From positions 156,080 to 220,079 of the forward strand of contig VXBM01000333.1 of assembly GCA_013400155.1 (NCBI GenBank): a DNA stretch of 64,000 bases, written 5' to 3'. Numbering within the stretch: the stretch's first letter is position 1; the number at the start of each line of letters is the position of its first letter. The stretch comes from Helopsaltes ochotensis. Taxonomy: Eukaryota; Chordata; Aves; Passeriformes; Locustellidae. Both the position numbers and the translations under genes were made by a program. This document shows positions 26,245-38,077 of the stretch, one piece after another. The notes under the pieces were generated by a model, which did not search any database, was not told the DNA's origin, and worked only from the letters and a program-made list of their open reading frames with translations.

Positions 26245-29200
26245 CTTTTAGTAAGTTTTATGACTAACGGTGCATTTGACTGAATAGCTGGAAATACTAC
26301 AGATGGTAACTTCCATGCGTAGCTCTAAGAAGGAGGGTGTTCCTTTTTTATCCTTTTTTGCAGTTTCTGTGACTGTTGATTCAATAGAAAGTATTTTTTC
26401 TTTTTATCTCATCATGAATAAATTGATCTTAAGGTCTTTAACACTTAAGCACAGTGTTACTGTGCTATCTTTGCCCTGAAGCTACTACCTCGAGCCCTAA
26501 CAGGAGGAGGCTTGCCCAAGCTGCAATCCTGTCCAGAAACATAACCTTCACTGGAGGTGGATGGTTCCTCTTTACTTCTTTACCCTCTTGTCAGGGTGCA
26601 GGTTAAAATGTAGTTTAGGATACCTCATCGTTTGCTGTCAAAAACATTCTGTGGCATGGGTGAAGCTTGCCCACTAAAATGAGACAAGTTTTCCGCTGCT
26701 TTCCCAGGAACTGCCTTTCCACAGTTTACTAGGAAAGAATTAATTTAAAACCTAATTCACCACCAAATGAAGCTGCACAGATGTGCCCAATGGAGCTTCA
26801 CTGCCCCTTCCCTGAGAGTGCATCACTGAAGCAGGAAGCATTGTGTGCTGGTGGGACCAATGATTACTGTGTTACTAATTAATAATTCAGCACTGCAAAA
26901 CACTCTAAATTATTCTTTCCATTCTTTTCAAAGCGACAAATATATATTTTCCAATTCACATCAAAATTTTGAAAGCCCCTTCTTTAAGGTTGATGTATGT
27001 TTTACAACAAAAATTAGATGTCAGTTGATGGTCATCCAGTTTTTAGTAGTTCAGGACAAAAACCTTGTGCTTCACAGGAATTTTGTTCTGCTTTTCTCCT
27101 TTTTTAATGCTAATTACAGTTGTTCAAATGAAGTATATAAAGATCCAATTTTTAACCTGTTTTTTTCACTTCAGTTGTGCTTGTCTTTATTCTCATTAAT
27201 TAGCTTTCATTCCTGAAATTGGTGCTGTTGAAGTAAGCAGCACCCAAGACAGACTCAGTAAAACATAAAAGACACTGATTTAGCTTTTTGAAGTTTAACT
27301 GAAATAAGATACTGATGCTGCTTTTCTGGATCTATTTCCTTTTTTTTCTAAAAGAGCAGCAAAAGATTTTTTAAAATTACATTGCCTTGTATAAGTTACA
27401 AGTTATAGATACTTTCCAGATTTCCACAAATTACTTGTAGAACTATTTCCTTTTCTCCTTTGGATGCTTTAAACACCTTCAAGAACAATTACATTAATAG
27501 AGAAAGTTCCTTCAGTGTCAAAGGGATTCTGTCAGAGACACTAGAACAAAGTGGGGCTCAGACAGTTTGGAGGAAATAATACTCCAACTTTGCCCTTCCA
27601 TTTGTAATCGGTATAAATGTGTCAAAACAAAGTACACATCCAAGAATATTTCTATCCCTTCAAAGACCCAGACCAAATTACAAGCAAATTCTTTCATCAT
27701 TTTTGTTTTATATTTGGCCAGTCTTTTGAGTTAGGTAATGGAAACTTCATCCTACCCTGCTGCAAACTGTTTTGCAAGACCAATGACTACGAAGTCTTCC
27801 TGCTCAAATCTGAGGAACAAAAAGATATTTAACATTTGTTGTTGTTCTCAGAAAACATCCGTGGGTACTCTGGCAAGGCTCTTTCAAGACAAAGCTAAAT
27901 CTCTAGTTCAAGACTGACATTTATCATGACCTGTAGTACAATGCTGTCATCAAGGTAGCAGACTTGGACTACTCAGGTTAAAAGGCTGTATTACTCAATC
28001 TGACAAGCGTAACACTTCCACTCGGCAAACCACACTTAAATTCCTGTCTTGACCTGACTCCTCAGATGTCTAAAACCCTTAGGCCATATTTGGCCGGTTC
28101 CTTAGGAACCACCAGCTTTTGCAGGAACTACAGAGGGATCTCTTCACAAACAGACATCAGGATTTCACGATGCTGAGTCGGCACACAGCCTGCTGAGTGG
28201 TAATAAATCTTTTCCCACAACTACTCTGTCAATAACAGAACTACTTGGAATGAGTTGCTATGGGCTACTGTGTCTGTAGCATGACTGTGAATATTGTACC
28301 TATATGTGATACTCTCCTGAGCACATCCATCCAGCACAAGGGGTTTGTATTCAGTCACCACTGGGACAATGTTTTTCTCCACATTTTCCAGCTTTCTTCA
28401 GGCCTCTTTCTTATGTCCACTTATTTAAACTGCCAAATCACTAGTGAGATAGTACTTATTTTTCACTTCAGGGTGTTCATTCAGCACTCCTTCTAACCTG
28501 ATCTGAGGCAGCCAACCTTTGGTTGTAACAGATACTCTCCCCAAAGTTCATACTGAAGAACTGAAAATGTTCCAAGGAGGTTAAGGTACCCTTCAGATGC
28601 ATCCTGCCCATACACAAGCTGGCACATGAGGACCAGCGAAGGGAGCCTACTAGAATGTTCTCCTAAAATTGTCTTGCTATAGGTTTCCACACTGTGGAAT
28701 ATCCTATTCTGGGAATATCTGTTCCAGTAGGCAGAGTGTCCCTTCTGGATTCCTGAAAGGCCCTGTTCACTAAGGCGGAGGAAGAATTCTTGAGGGGAAG
28801 ATGAAATAAGAAAGAGACAGGAAATGCTTGATTGAAGAGAGGGAGGATAAACCTGCCTGATACTGTGCCAGTATGTGTCCAAAGGAAATGCTGGAATCTC
28901 CCTTCTCAAGGGACATCAAAAACTAAGCATTAGAAAATGTACTGCAGGGAACAATACTGCATTGGCAGGAAAATGGGATGGATGATCTAATTGTTTTCCA
29001 TCTTGTCTAAGTCTATGAATAATCCAGATCTCTTTAGCTTCTCTTTTTCTTACTAATTGCCAAAATGCTGCAAGTTCAGAATTACTTCTTTTGAAAGAAA
29101 TTATATTAATAATTATTTCTTTTAATCCATCAGGTCTGAGGTACAGCATATTCTGTAGCCTGCTTTCAAAACTTGTAGCTGGGTGTAGTACTAAACTCAG

Positions 29201-30029
29201 GCAAATATCTATAGATACAGCTTGTTTCTACAGTGTTTATCTGCAGTTCTGGGGGCAGTCATACTCAACTGTTTGGTGGTGTGGTATGAGTAATTCCATT
29301 CAAGTAAATCTGTAAAGTTTACATAATAATCTTTGAAGAGGCTTGAAATTTCCTTCATTCTTCTGCTGCCACAGTTTTTTCCTGATACAATGACAGCAAG
29401 TGTCCCAGTACCCATATGGATATGAGTTAGCATGACAAGCATACACCACCTATATGTCTCTAGCAGGCTTGGCAGTATTCATTCATTTAATAAGGGAACA
29501 GAAATAGAAAGGATATTTTTGCTGAATTGGAAATTTTTTGGGTTTTGTTGTGCTGTTCGCCTACAACGTTTAAGGTAGTTTATTTGTGCAAAGAGCCTTC
29601 ATCTTACCTTTCCCTTATCTCTGTAGCCCAAATACAGTGTAGTTTGTATTGTTTCTATGTGACTTTTGATTTGAATTCCCCATTAAGAAAATTCTATGTA
29701 TAAGCATGTGTGCACTTGCATAAATATTAATCAAAATATCAGGGAGATACTTAATTCTGTCCCTGGTGTGAAATGCATTACATTGCTTTAACTCCAGCCA
29801 TTCACAGACTGAGATAGCTGAATCAGATCTCAGGACACATACACAAATTAGATAAGCAATGTGGATATCTTACAGTTAAACAGCAAGACTGTAAGTTCTT
29901 TAAGACAGAATTCATGTAGCTCTATCCTTGAGTTCAGGGAGGTGAGCTAAGCAGATTTCAACATGCTATTACTTCACAAACAATAACAAGTTTATCATCC
30001 TAACTCCTGTATTAGGGAGCGTATCACTA
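26245..30029. other. Noncoding DNA, no gene seen
   Basis: The largest frames are 123 codons (+, 26.8-27.2 kb) and 138 codons (-, 28493-28909). Neither shows a known domain. The short perfect inverted repeat GGTTCCTTAGGAACC lies at 28096-28110. Confidence 0.45.
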
Positions 30030-30120
30030 GTGTGTTTTCACACAAAGGAACTGAGGCACACAAATAAAAATTGTACTCAGACCAACACAAGCAGTGAGTG
30101 GCCTTGCTGCTGATCAGTGG
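30030..30120 (-). mobile_element. Ancient SINE relic, reverse orientation
   Basis: TTTTCACACAAAGGAACTGA-GGCACACAAATAA followed by CAAGCAGTGAGTGGC matches the reverse complement of the SINE body (usual form 'AAACTGAGGCACAGAGA...GTCACACAGC-AGTGGCAGAG'). Divergence is high and the ends are indistinct. Confidence 0.5.
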
Positions 30121-33100
30121 AAGTATTCAGGGAAAGTTATGTGCCTCACAAGTGTGGGTACCTGCATCCAGGTGCTGCACTTGAAACGTGGACCTGGGCA
30201 CGCATGGTAACCTGACCTGGAAATGTCTCATTTCATAATTGACTCAGTCAATGAGATATAGCTCATTCTAAAAGCAAAATACCAGCATTAACTTTCATTT
30301 AGAAGTAGTATCAAGAAGCGACGCCCATCTAAGTATCTACCTGTAAAGAAGGGAACTGATTCTCTTTTGGATCTGAGGCATTACAATGACTTGTTTAGGA
30401 TAGACTTTCAAAGCTGCAATTAATGCTGAGAGCCAGTTACTTTTGCTAAACTCATAAAATTGTTTAATCCCTTTGTGTGAATCTATTATGGAGAGCTTGT
30501 ATTAGTCATCACAATGAGAAATAAACTTTTTTGAAATGTCCATGCTAGAATTCATGATGCTGCTTAGTAATTTGAGAAAATGGGCTTTCATTTAGCTCCT
30601 GCCACAGAGAAATTTGTACAGCACACTCAAAACAAGAGCATCCAGCAGTAACACAGTATGTTCTTAATCAGAACAATCTTACTGTGAGCCAGGGGTCAGT
30701 CAAAAAAAGAAATAGGAAGCTTGTAGCTCTCTTTGTGAGCTTCAATAAACCTGTCCATCAGTATCTGTTCAGTAGTTCTCTATGTTGCAGCCACATTTAA
30801 ATAAAATATCAGTCAAATTTAGCTGTAAACTCCTGTTCTATGTACCATAACTGTTCTTGATTCAATTATTTTGTATATATTATGACCCTTGAAATAATGT
30901 TGTTTTAAATAGAAATAGCTGGGAAAACTCTTGGCTTTAGGACAAGAATGGCTAAACTAATGAATAATTGATAAAAATATGAAATAATTGCTAATTCATC
31001 ATTTACAGCCAGTAATAATAAAGTTGCACCTGGAAGAGCTAAAGGGAAATAAAATTGCTTACTCAGTTCCAACTCTGTCTAACACATGTCTAAATCACTG
31101 AGCTTTATCTAAGAGACCTGACTGATGTTTGAATAGCCCTTTGAGTTAGGGAAGATTCTTCTTTTGAATTGAAAATATTTTCAATCTTTTTAAACTTCCT
31201 TCTACTTTTATGCAGTAGAAGTTTAGCTATCCTAAAGCACTTCAGTAAGAACAATACACTTCTGTTTGGCCTCAACATAAATGAATTTGAAAACCTGTGC
31301 CTAGCAACCACAACAATAAAATGCTTTGGTTTGGGTTTTATTTTTTAAAAGGTATTATTTTTTCAGGAACACATCTTTAAGTTTGAGCATCTGATGGAGG
31401 GAGTGATTCTTTTTTTTATAATAAAAAAATTATCTTTGAGGCTAGCCTCACTCTAGAAAGGGGAAGTTTTCCAGCTGTTTCAAGCTGTGTGATTGAATCT
31501 TCAAGCATTTTGAGAGTCGTATGTATTTTCTCCTTGCCCATGTGAAACCATGAATTTCCTATCAAGGATGTGATTGCAAGTTCACTGAGCTAAGAGACTT
31601 TTTCTGAGTATAGATTCAAGACCTTTAAAAAGGTATTTACCCTAAAGAATGTGCGGAACCTTTCTTCAAATACGCTTATAATTGGCAAAAGAAGGGATTT
31701 TTAATGTATGCATGTGAAATATTCAATAGAAATGAACTGCTGCTCCAGCTCTGAAAAAAGATTGTACTGAGGAACTTTGCCAGATGACACCAGGTCGTGA
31801 AGTGCTTTGTGAGAAATGTCTTGGCCTGTTGTAGTTACTGATGAAATTTGCTTTCCACTTCAGCAAGGCCAAAATTTCACAGTTGGATGATGCCCTAGAG
31901 ATTATCAAGAACACTAGGAAAAAATTCCCATCACCTCTGATTAATTACCCAGAGTAACAAGTGTTCCCCTGGGCCACTTTTTGTCTCAGCTATAGATAAG
32001 CACTGCTGTGTGAATTTTAATGAAGTGCAAACTCTGCAGCAAGCAGGACAAATTCACCACTGCACCATGTGGTCCTGTTGCCAACCTGGTACCATAAATC
32101 TAGAATAGTAGTAATTGCCCTCTAATATATTAGTACTAGGAAATTTAAGGTTACTGATTCAAGTGTATTTTGAGGTGGGGAGGATGAAAGGAGGGGAGAA
32201 ACACACTAAAAGAGCTTCAGCAGAAATTAATTTAATGTATAAGAGTCATTTGTAGAGTATATTGTGGAATTTTGGCAAGAGCATGATATCCATGAAAAAT
32301 CTCCAATCCTTTCTACAGTACAAATACTGATTTTTTTCTTGTTAAATACTTTAAAAGATATTTTTTCTTTTTAAATATTCCTTTTTGTATCTTTCTACCA
32401 GTTAGTGCATTTAAAGTATTAACTAGTATCCATAAGAATATACAGCAGGCTATCCAAAACAGATGTGGTCTCTTAATTAAAATAAGGTACTCCTTTGTTA
32501 TAATCAGTATGTTACATATAATTAACATATAATTAACTCACGAATATCATGATCACATCAGGTTAGTACATTGAGAATTATTCATAAAAGTTAGATCTGT
32601 TGGTAGATTTGGGATGCATGTCTTTCTTCATTTGGTTAAACAAAGTCAGTGCCTTTCCCAACGTAGCTTGCCTTGTTTATATTCTCACAACTGAAGAAAA
32701 AAAGGTATTTGTTTAGTTATGCAAATTAAATCTTATTTGGGATATATTTTTGTTTTGCTAATTCATGTGTTTCAGTGTCTTTCTTCCTCATTTTTAGCCC
32801 TAAGCTGAAGCACAGCTTTTCTTAAAATTGAAGTGGAGGGTGTATGTGTTTTGAACCTTTTTTTCCCCGTTATTTGTACAGAACACAAGTTTGAAAGAGC
32901 TGGAATAATAGAGAAACAAATGTCTCTTAAAAATCTGCATTGTTTCAAAATTTTGTATAGACTTGTCTGTAATCCTTCAAGAAGTCCTCTGTGAGTAGAG
33001 AAGCATATTCTGTCTCGTTTTATAGATAGTAAACACAGAAGTGGAAAAGCTACACAACTGTAAAAACAGATAGATGGTCCCTAGTCTTTGATATGAAAAA

Positions 33101-36100
33101 GGATCAAGGGTGGTGGTGGAATAAAAGAACAACCCAAACAAACAAACCAAACCAAACAAAAAGAACCCAACCCAAAACAATTGCCAGAAGACCTATCAGG
33201 TTTACTACTGAGTTTATCCAGGGAAAAGCTTTGATGATTCACAAGTGGCTCTTGAGCTGCCAGTCTTTTCACTTTGCTTGCTGTGCATGTAGTGCTGCCC
33301 ATCACCTGTTGTTAATTATAACATCCTATAAATCTAATGTTAGAAGACTAGCACTGGGACACAGTGCCTGCCCTGGCTTAATGGACACTCCAGGAAAAAA
33401 ATAATTTTTCAAGAATTATTCCTGGACGAGCTTCTATGAACCTGGCATTGTCATGAACTGATACTTCTATTAAGAAAAACACAAGTGAGTGCCTTTAAAC
33501 AAATAAGGTGTTGGCTTTGTACGATCATTGTGGTTTCAAACACTGTATCAAAAAACACTATGATGGGAAGCTATCATTTAATAAATCAAAATAGCTTACT
33601 TGGTAATAAATATTTTTTTCTTAGAAACCACAATATTCTCTTTTCTATGGATCATATGACTTTCCAGTTCCTGAATTTTTTTGCATTACTGGAGTAACCA
33701 AGGAACGTGGGAAATAACTCTGCATGGTGAAATCATTCAGTTAAGCTGTGCCTACACTGTGGTTAGAACAATTTAAAAATGTGTGATTTCAGTCATAGGT
33801 GATCAAATTATTCCCTTTTTCAGCTAGCCACAAGTTGGCTGAATTGGGCAGGACTTTCTGAGAAGAGGAAAGTATTTAGTTTTGACTAAATCATTTAAAT
33901 TTCGTTTCTTACCTTTGTATTCTACAAAGGGGTGAGCAGTATTTCCATGTATGGGAAATAGTTTCTTGCCTCTATGGGCTCTGAGCATTAAAAAAAACCC
34001 CAAGAAACTAAAGAAGGCCATAAATTGTTGCTTTTGACTCTGTTCTGTGTTGGCTGCTGTTCGGGTAACTTCCACTTATATTGATAAATCAGCCTTTGTA
34101 GTTAGCAGTGAAAAGAAAGCCAGTATTTAAGCTAAAAATAAACATGAAAGAAACTGCACAAAGATGTAGATTCTGCTCTCAGTGACAGCAGTCTAAATTC
34201 AGATTCGGTCTAGACACAAGTCCTGTAAAGACTTGCACATAAACAACATCTGTAAGGAACACACTTGCATTTACACAGATGTATTCTCACATGTCGAATA
34301 ACCTGCTGGTATCAAACACCAAATTGACTGGCACCTATCTATTGACATTGCCACAGACTATCAGGTGGTCTTAAATATTTAGTGACAGGCTTTGCTGGAA
34401 ACATATATGCATTTTACTTGCATGTATTTGTGTATCAATTCATACATAATTAAGTTTCACCTGAAGAATAAAAGTAATAAATACTTTTATAAGTAATACT
34501 GCTTTACACAAAGTCCTTCAAGTCTTCCAATGTCTGCTAAGAAAGGGACAAAAAAAGTTTATACAAAGTCTGAAGAATCACCTTGTTTTACTGGAATCCC
34601 TTTTCTGATGTGCTTCTCATGCAAAGACCACTGTATTGTATTCTTCCATTTTTTGGTTTCACAATTATTCAGTATTCTGAATTTTTGTGTTCCTGGGTGT
34701 GAGATTCTTTTTCTAATGAAGTGCAATGTGGATATGAATGTATTTGTATAGCCTCAATGACTTACTGGCTCTGCTTGCTGGTAAAAATATGGTTTTGATT
34801 ATCCTTAAAACTCCTGATTCAACCTACTTTGGGAAAGCTGAGCTATATTGTTTTTTACTGTTCACATGACATGGTGTGCATTCTAGCTGAGATCCAAGGT
34901 ACTGTAAGTGGACTCGCATCAAAAGAGAAACTGTTGCAGCAAACCTTGATTGGAAGCTGAAATGTAACTTAAGGAATATTAATAACAGAAAGGTATTGAA
35001 ATCAGAGTTCTGGCTTTAAGCAAAAAATTTCTCACTGGTCCAAAGTGCTGGTTTAGGAGACGGATAGGACAAAAATTGCTGAAAATATATAAGAAATATG
35101 AAGCCTTGGAAAAAAACATAAAATTGGAGTATCATTTGTTTAACAGACAGGGCTTTAAATGACCTCAAAGAACTGTGTTCCATGTTGGTTACTGTTTTGT
35201 AATGGAATTCTGTTACTTGAAAGCAAACGTGGCACCTGCGGCAGCTTTGTTAGATACACTTTCAAGAATATATGCGGCCTCTAGCTGATCTTCCCGTGCT
35301 CCTAGCTCTACGTTTTGTTTGTCTGGAGTGGTGATTTCATGACAACCCATTTAAATCTTTAGGATTCATGTTAATATACTCTGAATGTTGTGCAATGCTA
35401 TTAGGGCAATGGACAGAAAACTGACGGTATCTTGATTATGGATGTGCCAGGAAAGAAAGAAATACTTTCTCAAAATCTTTTTTACATAACTTGGTTCTGC
35501 AGTTAATTATATTCTGCATGCTTATGGGTGAGCCTCAGAGCCACCTGCTTAGGTTGTAGTTTTTTACTACAATTTTGCTACTGAGTGCCTTCCTATCTGC
35601 ATCCTAAGCTGTTCCTGTAACACACTGTGCCTACATCAGCCCTGTGCTGTGTGCAGTTCCTTTCTCGAGGGAAATCGTGACACTGTCGACCAGTGACTGG
35701 TGAACTTTCAGAAAGGCAGTTTTCCTGCTGAGTGAGTCCTATTTGTGAAGTAGGCCACTGTAGGGATGCCTATCCCAATAAGCAGAAACAGATCTCAACT
35801 TGTGTCTGAAAAGAAGCTGATGTCCTCGGCAAAGCCTCCCTGTCTCAGAATAACACCCTGACATCATCTGGCTTTGTGAATGGAGAAGTTCTCATCTCTG
35901 GTAGAGATTAGTATTCTCATGTAGTTTCTACCTTTTGTCTCTGAAGATTTGGGACAAGATAGATCCTTTTCAATGGTGATAATTTTTCTTAGGAAACGAA
36001 ATTTTGAAAGACATGTTAATCATGTTGTTTCAGCATTAGACTTTTTCATTCATTATGTCAGAAAATTACCTCAGTTTAATAGAAGAGTACTTCACTATAC

Positions 36101-37991
36101 CAATGCTGATATCCACATCCAGTAATGAAGAGATCATAACAGTGCTGAGTATCAAATTTGAAGGATTCTGACAATCTGCATTTTCTTTTCTAGAAAGAGA
36201 AGGAAAGAATGTATGTTAATAGCCTTCAAAAATGCAGGACAGCAAAAAGATACTTTTCACTTTACTTGAATAAATAAGATACTGTGAGTTTATTTTATTT
36301 TCCTACTTTAGTATTTTTGCTATAATCAGATGTTACTACATGAAATAAACATGAAACAGCCCAGGAAAATTGTTCTGTTTTTATGAGTAACATCATCTGC
36401 CCTCCTCCACTGTGCTTTGGTGCAGCTCTATAATTCACAGAAAACTGTGTGTTATTTTCTCACTGGACTACTTTGTGTATTACAAAGGATCATTATTTCT
36501 AGTTGTACACAACTAATTTTTTTCTCTTTAACAGCAGTCATTTTCAAGTTGGTCAGAATTCTGAACAAGCAAAAGCTGGAAAGATGAGAGAGAAAACTGA
36601 AATACTTCAGCCTACAGTGTAAACTCTGGTTTATCACAAAATACCAGACAACAAATTGCATCAACCAAAGCCTAAAACCAAAGTAGTCTTTTTCCCCTGC
36701 CTCATAAACGAGTAACAGTCGACAGCTCTGGAATGTGCACTCCTCTCCCATGAAAACATTTTTCCGCTCTGCCTTTTCCAAAACTCAAAAGTTCAAAGCT
36801 AAACTACTACATGTTATAAAAGAACAAATTTACCATGACACTTAAACAAAGACATGAGTCAGTGTATTCAGATTTCTTGAGGGAGGAAGGAGTTATGTTT
36901 CTTGTTAAGGCAAGGTTTGCAGTAAAGAAGTTATTTTTATAGTTTTATATATCTCCTTATAATTATTTATTCACGCAGATGTTTTGTTTTACTGCACAGT
37001 TAAAGCTGTAATTCATGCCCTTTTTGTAATGGATATATTAATTGAGGTTTACAACATTTCTCCTCAGAAAGCAAAATATTAACATGCTCGTTAAACAAAT
37101 GGGCAAATGCAATCACAGACATTAGGAAATTTGGTTCACTATTATTTAGGATATCCGTGGCAGTCTGGGAACCTCAGCAGTTTCTCTTTGCTCTGAAAAG
37201 CACTACTACTTGTGTTCTTGGGAATGGCATGAGCAAGGTGGCCAGCATGTATGTTAACAACAGAGACAAAATGAGGTGGCTGTGGACTGCTGTGGACAAA
37301 ACAACTTATATCTGGAATAGAAAGCATGAGATTTTGTGTCCTCTTAAATGTGAGATGTAGAACATAATAGATTAAGCAGCTGAATTGCTGTATGTAGTTT
37401 TTAAAGCTGTCTAGGAAACTTGGAACACCACTTCCATTTATTTGGAACAAGTGGCTGACTCATTTGTCTGCCTTGAAAAACCTCTACAACTGTTCCTGAC
37501 TGGAATAAGATGAATATTCTGAAAGTCATTGCTCTTGTGAAACAGGAAAGAAGTACAGAAAGTCACAGAGCTCCTGTTAATACTGAGTCTCATTGAATGT
37601 AATATCAATTTGGAAAATGTTAAAGGATGCGAACTTCTCCTAGGTACGGCAGCAGCTTTAATATGTCCACTCTTTCAAGCAGATTCATGTGGCCAAGTCT
37701 TGTCCTTCATGGATACAAAATTTGGGGTAGCTAGATCAAAGGTCTGTTCTAGATTCAGACCTTTGACACTAAATGTTATATTCAGTAGGATGGAACCAAA
37801 ATCAGAAAATCCTTGAGCATGGAGAAAACTGACATAGAAAACTGTATCCAACAGCCCTTGCACACCATCAGGATTCAGTTTTCCCTTATTAATATGTAAA
37901 GATTTATTAGGTCAGTCTCTAGAAGCAGTGTTTAGCAACTGTAGACACAGTACGTTAAAATTTAGGGGCACAATTTTTCTTCCTTCAAATG

Positions 37992-37994
<3 letters not shown>
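30121..37994. other. AT-rich noncoding DNA, no gene seen
   Basis: Nearly 8 kb without a recognisable exon. The frames present (up to 109 codons) carry no domain. Local structures are the T8/A7 hairpin (31409-31427), a 14-bp perfect palindrome TGAGGCTAGCCTCA (31437-31450) and an AAAC-rich patch near 33.13 kb. A segment near 32.99-33.08 kb faintly resembles a reverse SINE body, but too weakly to annotate. Confidence 0.45.
33120..33178 (+). repeat. AAAC/ACCC-rich low-complexity patch
   Basis: Runs of AACAAACAAACC and AACCCAACCC, nearly free of G and T, over about 60 bp. This is the same kind of A/C-rich sequence as the 20.6-kb minisatellite but without a long unit. Confidence 0.8.
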
Positions 37995-38062
<68 letters not shown>

Positions 38063-38077
38063 CTGATTTTTTTTTTT
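37995..38077 (+). repeat. T homopolymer, 68 nt, plus a second T11 tract
   Basis: Uninterrupted T from 37995 to 38062, then CTGA, then 11 more T to 38077. This is the longest of three pure T tracts in the window. No target-site duplication is seen around it. Confidence 0.95.

Noticed and set aside
28493..28909. 138-codon minus-strand frame
   Set aside because: No family recognised and no splice or promoter context.
32986..33080. Possible reverse SINE body (GTTTTATAGATAGTAAACACAG)
   Set aside because: Resemblance to 'TTTACAGATGGGGAAACTGAG' is too weak over too short a span to annotate.
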